In this document: positions 27,694 through 35,760 of the stretch, piece by piece
Numbering within the stretch: the stretch's first letter is position 1
Layout: every line of letters begins with the position of its first letter
Notes under the pieces: generated by a model
What the model was told of the DNA's origin: nothing
Databases searched by the model: none
What the model saw: the letters and a program-made list of their open reading frames with translations, nothing else
Program-made: the position numbers and the translations under genes
DNA from: Paenibacillus sp. OK003
GTDB taxonomy: Bacteria > Bacillota > Bacilli > Paenibacillales > Paenibacillaceae
Length of the DNA: 64,000 bases
Direction: 5' to 3'
NCBI RefSeq assembly: GCF_900109515.1
Contig: NZ_FOBD01000002.1
Coordinates: 310,001 to 374,000 of the forward strand

Positions 27694-27724
27694 AAAACCG
27701 TGACTTTAAAGTCACGGTTTTTTG
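27694..27724 (+). terminator. Terminator after uxaC
   Basis: AAAACCGTGACTT pairs perfectly with AAGTCACGGTTTT, followed by further T residues. Confidence 0.9.
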
Positions 27725-27739
27725 GTGTGTATTTGCTAT

Positions 27740-27782
27740 TTGACATTCAATTTTTGCAGTAATATAATTAGTACACCTAATT
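27740..27782 (+). promoter_or_regulatory. Consensus SigA promoter with MarR operator for the MarR-ABC exporter operon
   Basis: TTGACA (27740-27745), 17 bases and TATAAT (27763-27768) are a perfect promoter. AATTAG and CTAATT (27766-27771 and 27777-27782) form an inverse pair across TACAC, overlapping the -10 and start point. A direct repeat GCTATTTAAT follows at 27792 and 27808, 16 bases apart. This fits autorepression by the MarR protein encoded next. Confidence 0.8.
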
Positions 27783-27876
27783 AATTGATTGGCTATTTAA
27801 TTGGAATGCTATTTAATAGATGTCCTATGATGTTGGACCTCTATGGAATGATAATGAAAATAAGGGGGGGACAATA

Positions 27877-28419
27877 ATGACTGGCATAGATCCGGTTGCT
27901 CAGAAGCTTTTGTATTCCATCATGCAGTTTAATAAAGGCAAATGGAGGCAACATAAACCACATGGGCGTAATCACAATGAGATTATGGTGCTGGCATGTT
28001 TGCTGCATGGTACGCATCCGGGAGAACGTCTGGATTGGCGGGATAATCCGCCAGATTTTGAGAGAGAGCTGAATGAGAGTCGCCCAGGGCTAAAAGTATC
28101 GGAAATCAGTGCGTTACTGCGAGTGAAATCACCAACGATAACCCCGGTTATTCGTGGGCTTGAGGACGAAGGACTGGTGGAACGAACGATGGACCCGAAG
28201 GATCGCCGTGCTGTGCGTATCACCATTACGGAGGCAGGGCGTAACATTATTCGGGCGGCACATGAGGAGCGCATGCAAACGTTCAACCAGCTCGTCGAGC
28301 ATTTAGGTGAGGAAGAAAGCATTCATTTGACGGAGTTGTTGACCAAGGTTTATACCTTTTTTGATACAGTGGTTTTCCAACAGACGGAGACGTCCACACA
28401 AGGAGATGATACGCCATGA
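27877..28419 (+). CDS. MarR-family transcriptional regulator
   Basis: 180 residues from ATG 27877, after AAGGGGGG; the longer open frame starts inside the leader. The winged helix is clear: LKVSEISALLRVKSPTITPV (recognition helix) and LVERTMDPKDRRAVRITITE (wing). Between residues 40 and 75 it has a longer loop than usual (GTHPGERLDWRDNPPDFERE), which may shape the ligand pocket. Its stop codon overlaps the ATG of the first exporter half, so it is the first gene of a three-gene operon. It most likely represses its own exporter through the palindrome at 27766. Confidence 0.9.
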   Translation: MTGIDPVAQKLLYSIMQFNKGKWRQHKPHGRNHNEIMVLACLLHGTHPGERLDWRDNPPDFERELNESRPGLKVSEISALLRVKSPTITPVIRGLEDEGLVERTMDPKDRRAVRITITEAGRNIIRAAHEERMQTFNQLVEHLGEEESIHLTELLTKVYTFFDTVVFQQTETSTQGDDTP

Positions 28420-30143
28420 TGAAATTGTTTCGCATGCTGAAGCCATACCGAATCCCCATTTTCTTCATTTTGAGTCTGGTGCTGCTGCAGTCACTGGCCG
28501 AACTGTATTTGCCAACCCTGATGGCGGATATCGTCAATGACGGTATAGTAAAAGGGGATATTCCGTACATCTGGCAGATTGGCGGTTGGATGCTGGTCAT
28601 TGCTATTGGAGGCACGATCTGTTCCGTAACAGCCAGTTATTTGTCTTCCCGTACAGCGGGTGGATTTGCCAAAAAACTGCGCAGCAGAGTGTTCCGCCAT
28701 GTGGAGAACTTTTCGCTGCAGGAATTCGACAAGCTGGGTACAGCTTCGCTGATTACCCGGACTACCAATGATATAACGCAGGTTCAGAACGTATTAACGA
28801 TGATGCTGCGCATGATGATTATGGCTCCAATGATGTGTATCGGCGGTATCTTCATGGCGGTATCTCAGGATGCCAAATTATCAACCATTTTCCTGGTTGT
28901 CCTGCCTGTATTGGGCGGAGCTATTGCACTGATTGGTGCGAAGGGCTTGCCGATGTTCAAACAAATTCAGAAAAAACTCGACCGACTCAATCTGGTCTTG
29001 CGTGAGCAATTAACAGGTATCCGCGTGGTTCGTGCCTTTAATCGCGGGGAACATGAGCGTATTCGCTTTAATGGAGCTAATACGGACCTTAGAGACGTTT
29101 CCATTAAAGTAAATGTGCTCATGGCGACATTAATGCCAGTCATGATGCTGGTTATGAACTTGTCGATGGTTGCCATCCTTTATTTCGGTGGCCTGCGGAT
29201 CGACAGCGGGAATATGAACATTGGTTCTTTGATTGCCTTTCTTCAATATGCGATGCAAATTATGTTCTCTCTCATCATGGTTTCCATTATCTTTGTCATG
29301 ATTCCAAGAGCTTCGGCTTCGGCAGAGCGGATCAACGAAGTATTGGATATGCAGCCGGATCTCAGCAATCCCGAGCAGCCTCGTGATATGAAATCACTGC
29401 AAGGCACGATTGAATTCGATAATGTGACATTCCGTTATCCGGGTGCAGAGAATGCAGCCTTGTCAGGCATTTCTTTTACAGCACGTCCGGGTGAGACCAC
29501 AGCCATTATTGGAGGTACGGGCTCAGGTAAATCCACATTGCTTAGTCTCATTCCGCGTTTCTATGATGTAACGGAGGGCAGTGTCCGGGTAAACGGTACG
29601 GATGTGCGCGAGCTTCGGCAGGAGGATTTGCGGGCGAAAATCGGATTTGTACCGCAGAAAGCAGTGCTCTTCACAGGTACTGTTGCGGAAAATATCCGGC
29701 ACGGCAAGGATGATGCCACGATGGAGGAGATTGTCCACGCAGCCCGAACGGCTCAGGCAGAGAACTTCATTACGGAGATGAAAGACGGCTACGATAGCGT
29801 CATTGCGCAGGGGGGCAACAACGTATCCGGTGGACAGAAACAGCGTTTGTCCATTGCACGCGCACTTGTTCGTCGTCCGGAAGTATATATTTTTGACGAC
29901 AGCTTCTCGGCTCTCGATTTCAAAACGGATGCCAAGCTTCGTGCTGCCTTGAAGTCTGAAACGACGGAAGCGGCAGTGCTTATTGTGGCTCAGCGTGTAA
30001 GTACGGTTATGGATGCGGATCGTATTCTGGTTATGGATGAGGGGCAGATTGTTGGTTCAGGAACACATAGAGAGCTGCTGGAGCACAATGAAGTGTATCG
30101 CGAGATTGTATCCTCCCAGCTGACAGAGGAGGAGATCGCATGA
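28416..30143 (+). CDS. Heterodimeric ABC exporter half, degenerate ATP site
   Basis: 575 residues: six membrane spans (residues 1-310), then a nucleotide-binding domain with Walker A IIGGTGSGKST, a canonical signature (NVSGGQKQRLSIARAL) and Walker B VYIFDDSFSALD. Asp495 stands where the catalytic Glu is normally found. The partner gene has the opposite arrangement, the pattern of exporters such as TM287/288 and BmrCD with one working ATP site per dimer. It exports drugs, lipids or peptides; the substrate is unknown. It overlaps the MarR gene at its start and the partner at its end. Confidence 0.92.
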   Translation: MMKLFRMLKPYRIPIFFILSLVLLQSLAELYLPTLMADIVNDGIVKGDIPYIWQIGGWMLVIAIGGTICSVTASYLSSRTAGGFAKKLRSRVFRHVENFSLQEFDKLGTASLITRTTNDITQVQNVLTMMLRMMIMAPMMCIGGIFMAVSQDAKLSTIFLVVLPVLGGAIALIGAKGLPMFKQIQKKLDRLNLVLREQLTGIRVVRAFNRGEHERIRFNGANTDLRDVSIKVNVLMATLMPVMMLVMNLSMVAILYFGGLRIDSGNMNIGSLIAFLQYAMQIMFSLIMVSIIFVMIPRASASAERINEVLDMQPDLSNPEQPRDMKSLQGTIEFDNVTFRYPGAENAALSGISFTARPGETTAIIGGTGSGKSTLLSLIPRFYDVTEGSVRVNGTDVRELRQEDLRAKIGFVPQKAVLFTGTVAENIRHGKDDATMEEIVHAARTAQAENFITEMKDGYDSVIAQGGNNVSGGQKQRLSIARALVRRPEVYIFDDSFSALDFKTDAKLRAALKSETTEAAVLIVAQRVSTVMDADRILVMDEGQIVGSGTHRELLEHNEVYREIVSSQLTEEEIA

Positions 30144-32026
30144 GTGAACGCAGAGAAAGCAAGTCACCTCGTCCCCCAGGCCCGGTCGGTCCAGGCCATC
30201 CAGGCGGCGGAATGGGCATGCGAGGTCCGGTTGAGAAAGCGAAAGATTTCAAGGGTACACTGCGACGCTTGATGAAGTATCTCCAGCCACACTCGCATCG
30301 TCTGCTCGGTGTATTGGTGGCAGCGATTCTGAGTACCGTATTCAGCATTATCAGTCCAAAGGTGATGGCGGAAGGCACCGATATTCTCAGTAAAGGGGCT
30401 ATTGCCATCCTTCAGGGTGTGCAGGGGGCCGGGATTGATTTTCCTGCCTTGATGAAAGTATTATATTTGCTTGTGGGACTGTATCTGTTCAGTGCAGCCT
30501 TTGCGTATATTCAGCAATATCTGATGGCTGGCGTAGCTCAGCGGGTGGTGTATGACATGCGTGAGCAGATCAGCGCCAAGGTGGGACGTCTGCCACTGAA
30601 ATATTTTGACTCCCGTACCCACGGGGAAACATTAAGCCGGGCGACAAATGACGTGGATAACATCAGTAATACGCTCCAGCAAAGTTTGGCGCAGTTTATT
30701 ACGTCTATAGTTACCATTGTCGGGGTTATCGTCATGATGTTGACCATTAGTCCATGGATGACGCTCATTACCATTTTGACATTGCCGCTGAGTGTAGTTG
30801 TTGTGATGCTGGTTGCATCTCGATCGCAAAAACACTTTGCAGGCCAGCAAAAATCACTTGGTGAATTGAATGGGCATGTTGAGGAAATGTACACGGGGCA
30901 TAAAGTGGTCAAAGCCTTTGGACGGGAAGAACATTCGGTAGAACAGTTCGAAAAAGTCAACGAAGAACTGTATGAATCCGGTTGGAAGGCCCAGTTTATT
31001 TCGGGGATTATTATGCCCCTGATGTCGTTTGTCGGTAACCTTGGTTATGTGCTCATCTGTGTGGTGGGCGGGATCTTTGTTACACGTGGAGCCATCTCCA
31101 TCGGGGATATTCTTGCATTCACACAGTACTCCCGTCAGTTCACTCAGCCAATTAACCAGATTGCCAACATCTCGAATATCATTCAGTCCACCATCGCTTC
31201 GGCGGAGCGGGTATTTGAATTGCTGGATGAGGAGGAAGAGGTTCCAGAATCTTCGAAACCAGTACAATTGCAGTATCCACAGGGTGCCGTTGCATTCCAT
31301 GGTGTGAATTTTGGATATAAAGCGGATGAGTTACTCATTCAAAATATGAATATTGATGTAAAACCGGGACAGACGGTAGCCATTGTTGGGCCAACTGGAG
31401 CGGGGAAAACAACGCTGATCAACCTCCTGATGCGTTTCTACGAAATTCAGGACGGCCAAATTACGATTGACGGCGTTAATATCGTGGACATGGAACGCGG
31501 CAAGCTGCGCAGCCTGTTTGGGATGGTGCTTCAGGACACATGGCTATTCAACGGAACGATCCGTGACAACATTGCCTATGGCCGAGAAGGCGCAACGGAA
31601 GCGGAAGTCATCAAGGCAGCCGATGCGGCCCATGCGGATCACTTCATTCGTACCTTGCCTGATGGCTATGATACGGTGCTGAATGAAGAAGCATCGAACA
31701 TTTCCCAGGGGCAGAAGCAATTGCTGACCATTGCGAGAGCGATTCTGGCGAATCCAGCCATTCTGATTCTGGATGAGGCAACGAGTAGTGTCGATACACG
31801 GACCGAAGTGTTCATCCAGAAAGCGATGAATGCTCTGATGAATGATCGCACCAGCTTTGTCATTGCCCACAGATTGTCCACCATTCGCGGAGCCGACCTG
31901 ATTCTTGTTATGGATCATGGTAACGTGATTGAGCAGGGTAATCATGAGGAATTGATGGAGAAACAAGGCTTCTATGCGGATCTGTACAACAGTCAATTTA
32001 CGGAGCAACAGCCACAGGCAATCTGA
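30140..32026 (+). CDS. Heterodimeric ABC exporter half, catalytic ATP site
   Basis: 628 residues, overlapping the preceding stop by ATGA. A Pro/Gly-rich N-terminal tail (RPPGPVGPGHPGGGMGM) of about 30 residues precedes six membrane spans. The nucleotide-binding domain has Walker A IVGPTGAGKTT, the altered signature ISQGQKQLLTIARA and Walker B LILDEATSSVD with catalytic Glu546. The altered signature, paired with the Asp495 of the partner, makes up the inactive site, while this Glu and the partner's canonical signature make the active one. The Pro/Gly tail is an addition compared with typical members and may be disordered. A terminator follows. Confidence 0.92.
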   Translation: MSERRESKSPRPPGPVGPGHPGGGMGMRGPVEKAKDFKGTLRRLMKYLQPHSHRLLGVLVAAILSTVFSIISPKVMAEGTDILSKGAIAILQGVQGAGIDFPALMKVLYLLVGLYLFSAAFAYIQQYLMAGVAQRVVYDMREQISAKVGRLPLKYFDSRTHGETLSRATNDVDNISNTLQQSLAQFITSIVTIVGVIVMMLTISPWMTLITILTLPLSVVVVMLVASRSQKHFAGQQKSLGELNGHVEEMYTGHKVVKAFGREEHSVEQFEKVNEELYESGWKAQFISGIIMPLMSFVGNLGYVLICVVGGIFVTRGAISIGDILAFTQYSRQFTQPINQIANISNIIQSTIASAERVFELLDEEEEVPESSKPVQLQYPQGAVAFHGVNFGYKADELLIQNMNIDVKPGQTVAIVGPTGAGKTTLINLLMRFYEIQDGQITIDGVNIVDMERGKLRSLFGMVLQDTWLFNGTIRDNIAYGREGATEAEVIKAADAAHADHFIRTLPDGYDTVLNEEASNISQGQKQLLTIARAILANPAILILDEATSSVDTRTEVFIQKAMNALMNDRTSFVIAHRLSTIRGADLILVMDHGNVIEQGNHEELMEKQGFYADLYNSQFTEQQPQAI

Positions 32027-32043
32027 TCGCTTATAGCTTCAAA

Positions 32044-32078
32044 AATAGCCGGGCACCCTTTGGGTGAACCCGGCTATT
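32044..32078. terminator. Hairpin terminator after the exporter operon
   Basis: AATAGCCGGG pairs with CCCGGCTATT around an inner ACCC/GGGT stem. It is GC-rich and stable but has only a weak T-tract. Confidence 0.65.
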
Positions 32079-32187
32079 GGTTTGCGAATGATGTGCTTCA
32101 GGGCAAGAGGCAGTGTGCCATACGATGCAGTGCTTGATTCGTTAAACGTTCATCCAACTGACATCACGAATCATCTACCTTATTTAT

Positions 32188-32778
32188 TTACTGATCGTCA
32201 GACTCCTTCGCAGGTGCATCTCCGTCGACGTCGGATGACGTCTTTACCTCCAGCTTCGGATCTTCGTTTGTCTCCTCAAGCACAGAAGGTGCCGGCTCAC
32301 CCGGTATTAATTCACGCTGCTCGATCATGCGTTTCACAACCTCATAACAGTCCTCAACATGTTTGTTGCCAACATACCGCATGGCTGTGAAGCTGAGCGC
32401 GGCTGCCAATCCTTGACCTGCAAAAGGGACAAATTTGGCGACTGATTTGGTGGCTACGCGTACCCCGACCCTTTTTAGCACGACTACTACCAGTTCCTTG
32501 GTCACCAAGCGTCCAATAACCTTGCTTCCGACGGACATAACGAATCCGTAGATCATGGATTTGGTCTCAGGGTCCATCCCGTCGAGCTGCTTTTGCGATA
32601 ACCCGAATTTATCGTTAATGGCAGGCAATAGCTGCATAAGCATTCCCACATCGGCCAGTACGTCTGTACCGGGCAGGGGAACCAGTGTTGCACCCGCGGA
32701 AGCGGAGGCTCTCTTTTTGACCATGGTGCGGCATTCCTTGCGAACTTGCTCCAATTGTTCCAACGTTGCCGGAATCAT
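32188..32778 (-). CDS. DUF697/EcsC-like hypothetical protein
   Basis: 196 residues from ATG 32778, 7 bases after GGAGGG; the open frame upstream of it is unsupported. A basic N-terminal helix (ECRTMVKKRASASAGATLVP) is followed by PGTDVLADVGMLMQLLPAINDKFG and a glycine-rich amphipathic region (KVIGRLVTKELVVVVLKRVG, FVPFAGQGLAAALSFTAMRYVG). The pattern, with paired P-G turns before short hydrophobic helices, recalls DUF697/YcjF and EcsC proteins that sit on membranes. The C-terminal 35 residues are acidic and probably disordered. No function can be given. It is divergent from the serpin gene. Confidence 0.6.
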   Translation of the reverse strand: MIPATLEQLEQVRKECRTMVKKRASASAGATLVPLPGTDVLADVGMLMQLLPAINDKFGLSQKQLDGMDPETKSMIYGFVMSVGSKVIGRLVTKELVVVVLKRVGVRVATKSVAKFVPFAGQGLAAALSFTAMRYVGNKHVEDCYEVVKRMIEQRELIPGEPAPSVLEETNEDPKLEVKTSSDVDGDAPAKESDDQ

Positions 32779-32975
32779 AGGGAATCCCTCCATTCGTATA
32801 TGGTATAGATATAACCGTTTTGACTGATTTTGAATGGTGTTTGTTACAGTAGAAATTGGTGACCTTGGATATGAGTGTAACGTAACCTTTTTTCTCAACC
32901 GTACGTCTAGTAAAAAAAGGAAATTACTGAATCGCTATGACGGTATCTGAGTATTACGGATGAGGGGGGATTACG

Positions 32976-34277
32976 ATGCATGCACGGTTAAGAGTGTTAC
33001 TGTTATTATGCTGTATAAGTGGGCTGATCATTACGAGCTGTTCAGCAAAGGGGGACCCGAACCAGATGAAAATCAATTCGAATCAGGAGCTATCCGAGTC
33101 AGAACGAAACGCTGCTCTGAAAGAGATCGAATCCGAAAGAATCCAAGCTATGAACACCATGGGGCTTCACATCCTTCAACAGATGGGTGCAAAAGGGAAG
33201 GCTGACGGTAATAATCTGCTGATCTCTCCTTACAGTATTACGGCGGCAATTGTCATGGCATATAACGGCAGCGTAGGTGAGACTAGGCGAGAGATGGCAG
33301 AGGTCATGGGCTGGTCGGGGCTAGAAATGGAGCAAGTGAATGCTTTTCAAGCGGCTTTACAGCAGTTGTTGACCCATCCGGGAAAAGGCATTGAGGTCGG
33401 TATTGCGAACTCCATGTGGGTGAAGGACGGAATCCCGGTAGAGGAAGCGTACCAAACAGCCGTACAGCAAACGTATGAAGCCGAGATCAGGACACTCAAT
33501 GGACAACCAGCACAAGCAAAGGAAGAGATCAATCAATGGGTGAAGCAGCACACCGAAGATATGATTCCAAATTTGATGCAGGAGCCGCCTGCAAAGGAAG
33601 CCCTGATGATTCTGGTGAATGCCATTGCATTTGATGGAAACTGGATGGCTGAGTTTGACCCGGAGTACACGACGGATGACGAGTTTAAGCTGACAAATGG
33701 AAAGGCATTATCTATGCGGATGATGCATCAGACAAAGCAGTTCCAATACTCGGAGAATGAGGCTTGGCAGGCGGTGAGGCTGCCTTACGGAGATGGCCAG
33801 ATGCATCTGCTCGTCGTTTTGCCGCGAGAGGGGCGTACGCTGGATGAGGTTCAGCAGCAGTTGCTGGATGACCCAAAACGGCTTGATCGCGGCTCCGAAT
33901 ATAGCTTAGTTGAGCTGTCTTTGCCACGTTTTCGTGCGGAATACGGTATGAACCTGAAAGAGACGTTGCAGCAGATGGGGATGGAAATGGCCTTTGACCC
34001 GTATGCCGCCAATTTCACGGAAATGATCTCTCCGGGGCCGAACTTGCAAGTATACATTGGTCAGGTAATGCATCGTGCCGTGATGGAAGTGAGCGAACAA
34101 GGAACTGTAGCTGCTGCTTCGACATTAGTGGGAATGGCGGCTGGAAGTGCTCCGCCCACAGATTGGACCAAGATGGAGGTGAATCGTCCATTTATGGTTG
34201 CTGTAGTGGATAAGTCCACTGGAGCATGGTTATTTGCCGGGAACGTAAACCAACCGGAAGAGATTCCCTCCCGGTAG
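32976..34277 (+). CDS. Serpin-family protease inhibitor lipoprotein
   Basis: 433 residues; ATG follows GGGGGG by 7 bases. A signal peptide ends in the lipobox ITSC (Cys about 22), so it should be anchored outside the membrane. The serpin fold is clear: NLLISPYSITAAIVMAYNGS (helix B), LVNAIAFDGNWMAEFDPEYT, LPRFRAEYGMNL, and the C-terminal NRPFMVAVVDKSTGAWLFAG. The reactive loop hinge reads EQGTVAAAST, with small residues from P12 to P9 as inhibitory serpins need. The scissile bond probably falls in GMAAGS, so the target would be an elastase- or subtilisin-like protease. Bacterial serpins are uncommon; it may protect surface proteins from the cell's own or a competitor's proteases. Confidence 0.9.
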   Translation: MHARLRVLLLLCCISGLIITSCSAKGDPNQMKINSNQELSESERNAALKEIESERIQAMNTMGLHILQQMGAKGKADGNNLLISPYSITAAIVMAYNGSVGETRREMAEVMGWSGLEMEQVNAFQAALQQLLTHPGKGIEVGIANSMWVKDGIPVEEAYQTAVQQTYEAEIRTLNGQPAQAKEEINQWVKQHTEDMIPNLMQEPPAKEALMILVNAIAFDGNWMAEFDPEYTTDDEFKLTNGKALSMRMMHQTKQFQYSENEAWQAVRLPYGDGQMHLLVVLPREGRTLDEVQQQLLDDPKRLDRGSEYSLVELSLPRFRAEYGMNLKETLQQMGMEMAFDPYAANFTEMISPGPNLQVYIGQVMHRAVMEVSEQGTVAAASTLVGMAAGSAPPTDWTKMEVNRPFMVAVVDKSTGAWLFAGNVNQPEEIPSR

Positions 34278-34290
34278 CACGTAGTCTTTG

Positions 34291-34872
34291 TTATCCAAGG
34301 CTGCTGACATGCCGCTCTAGGAATTCATTCTCCAGCATGCTCATCTGAATGGCGTCGTGGTATTGATGATTGTAATACAAGGCATCTCGTCGTACGCCTT
34401 CGCGTTGAAATCCGAGCTTCTCATATGTACGAATGGCACGCTGATTGAAGGCATACACTTCAAGCTCGATTCGGTGCAGATTGCAGATACCGAAACCATA
34501 ATCCAGCATAAGCAGCAGTGCCTCGCTGCCATAGCCTTTTCCTTGATGCTCTATATGATCAATGGCGATCCGGATGTGCGCACTGCGATTTTTGGTATGC
34601 ATGTCCATCAGGGCAATCTCTCCGATGACCTGGTCATTCTCTTGCAAGGCAATCAGCAGCATCAAGCGTGAGTCATCCTGGGCCGCGTTTTCGATGTAGC
34701 GCTCCACTTGGGGGCGGGTGAAGCTGTTTTGTGTCCCGGTGAGTCTGCGCATCTCGGCGTCAAACAATCCGGGGAAATAGGTATCAACATCAGTCGATTC
34801 AAATGGACGCAGATAGATACGCTTCGTTTCCAACAGACGTGGGATGCGTTGGGATCGCGTTGGTTGAGACAT
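34291..34872 (-). CDS. GNAT-family N-acetyltransferase (RimJ/RimL type)
   Basis: 193 residues; the ATG follows AGGAGGA by 8 bases. RimJ/RimL hallmarks: an opening LLETKRIYLRPFESTDVDTYF, QVIGEIALMDMHTKN, the acetyl-CoA loop HQGKGYGSEALLLMLDYGF and the late NLHRIELEVYAFNQRAIRTYEKLGF block. These enzymes acetylate protein N-termini, aminoglycosides or small amines, and the target cannot be read here. It is convergent with the serpin gene, only 13 bases from its stop. Confidence 0.88.
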   Translation of the reverse strand: MSQPTRSQRIPRLLETKRIYLRPFESTDVDTYFPGLFDAEMRRLTGTQNSFTRPQVERYIENAAQDDSRLMLLIALQENDQVIGEIALMDMHTKNRSAHIRIAIDHIEHQGKGYGSEALLLMLDYGFGICNLHRIELEVYAFNQRAIRTYEKLGFQREGVRRDALYYNHQYHDAIQMSMLENEFLERHVSSLG

Positions 34873-34956
34873 GGGTTATTCCTCCTGTAAGTTTAAGTCG
34901 TCATGCAGGCCCGATCGAGCTGGTATCGCCGCATTGGCCGATGCATGGAGAGATCT

Positions 34957-35580
34957 TTACACCTTGTGAGCGGCTCCGTCCAAAAATAGAGCTACCAGCT
35001 CACGTGCCAGATCGGCAATCGTTGCATACATGTCGCGTACTCCTTCGCGGTTTGCCAGCATCAGCAAGGAAGTGAACGCGTGGGCAAGCAGTATCGGATT
35101 GGCAGATCGCAAATAACCGTTGTCCATCTCCCGCTTGAAGTGGGTGGCAAGGACTTCATAAATGCGGACTTCGGCTTCACGGATCTGGGCCAGCTGATCT
35201 GCATCCAGATAGGTATTGGCTTCACGCATCATGGTCTCGGTATCGACGTGGGAGTGTTGCATCCGTCCTTCCGCAACTTTCTCCAGCCGCTCTTGCAATG
35301 TACCGGGTGCATCCATACGGATTGCTGTCTGCTGCATGCCCATGGCCATCATGCTGGTAATGGCGACGGTGAACAGCTGTGGCTTGCTGGAAAAATGATA
35401 ATAGATCGATGCTTTGGTCACGCCGCATAGCGAGGCAATTTGCTGAAGAGAGACGGGCTCATACCCGTATTCCATAAATAGCCGCGAGGCGGTCATCAGT
35501 ATTTTTGACTGGGCTGATGCCTGATCGGCACCGGCTTTGGGCCTTCCCGGCGAGCGGGGAGGATTCGTTTTTTTGCTCAT
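34957..35580 (-). CDS. TetR/AcrR-family transcriptional regulator
   Basis: 207 residues with a basic Pro/Lys-rich leader (RSPGRPKAG), then a canonical TetR helix-turn-helix (ILMTASRLFMEYGYEPVSLQ, IASLCGVTKASIYYHFSSKP). The C-terminal ligand domain is divergent, as usual. It is divergent from an MMPL transporter, and the shared 180-base gap holds a good promoter overlapped by a palindrome. It most likely represses the transporter until a hydrophobic ligand binds. Confidence 0.9.
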   Translation of the reverse strand: MSKKTNPPRSPGRPKAGADQASAQSKILMTASRLFMEYGYEPVSLQQIASLCGVTKASIYYHFSSKPQLFTVAITSMMAMGMQQTAIRMDAPGTLQERLEKVAEGRMQHSHVDTETMMREANTYLDADQLAQIREAEVRIYEVLATHFKREMDNGYLRSANPILLAHAFTSLLMLANREGVRDMYATIADLARELVALFLDGAAHKV

Positions 35581-35640
35581 AATTGCATACCTCTTTACTT
35601 ATTCGTGTTGGCTGTACAAAAGTGTTCACAAAATTAGTAT

Positions 35641-35682
35641 TTGCAATATTAACCTTCCGGTATATATAATTAAGTCAATTAT
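35641..35682 (+). promoter_or_regulatory. Promoter and TetR-type operator for the MMPL gene
   Basis: TTGCAA (35641-35646), an 18-base spacer and TATAAT (35665-35670). ATAATT (35666-35671) is inverted as AATTAT (35677-35682) across AAGTC, covering the -10 and start point. Confidence 0.7.
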
Positions 35683-35760
35683 ACTATGACCCGTGGTTCA
35701 TTTCTATATTTGTCACATAAAAACGGCTTCATAGAACCAAAATAGGGAGATGAAGAGACA

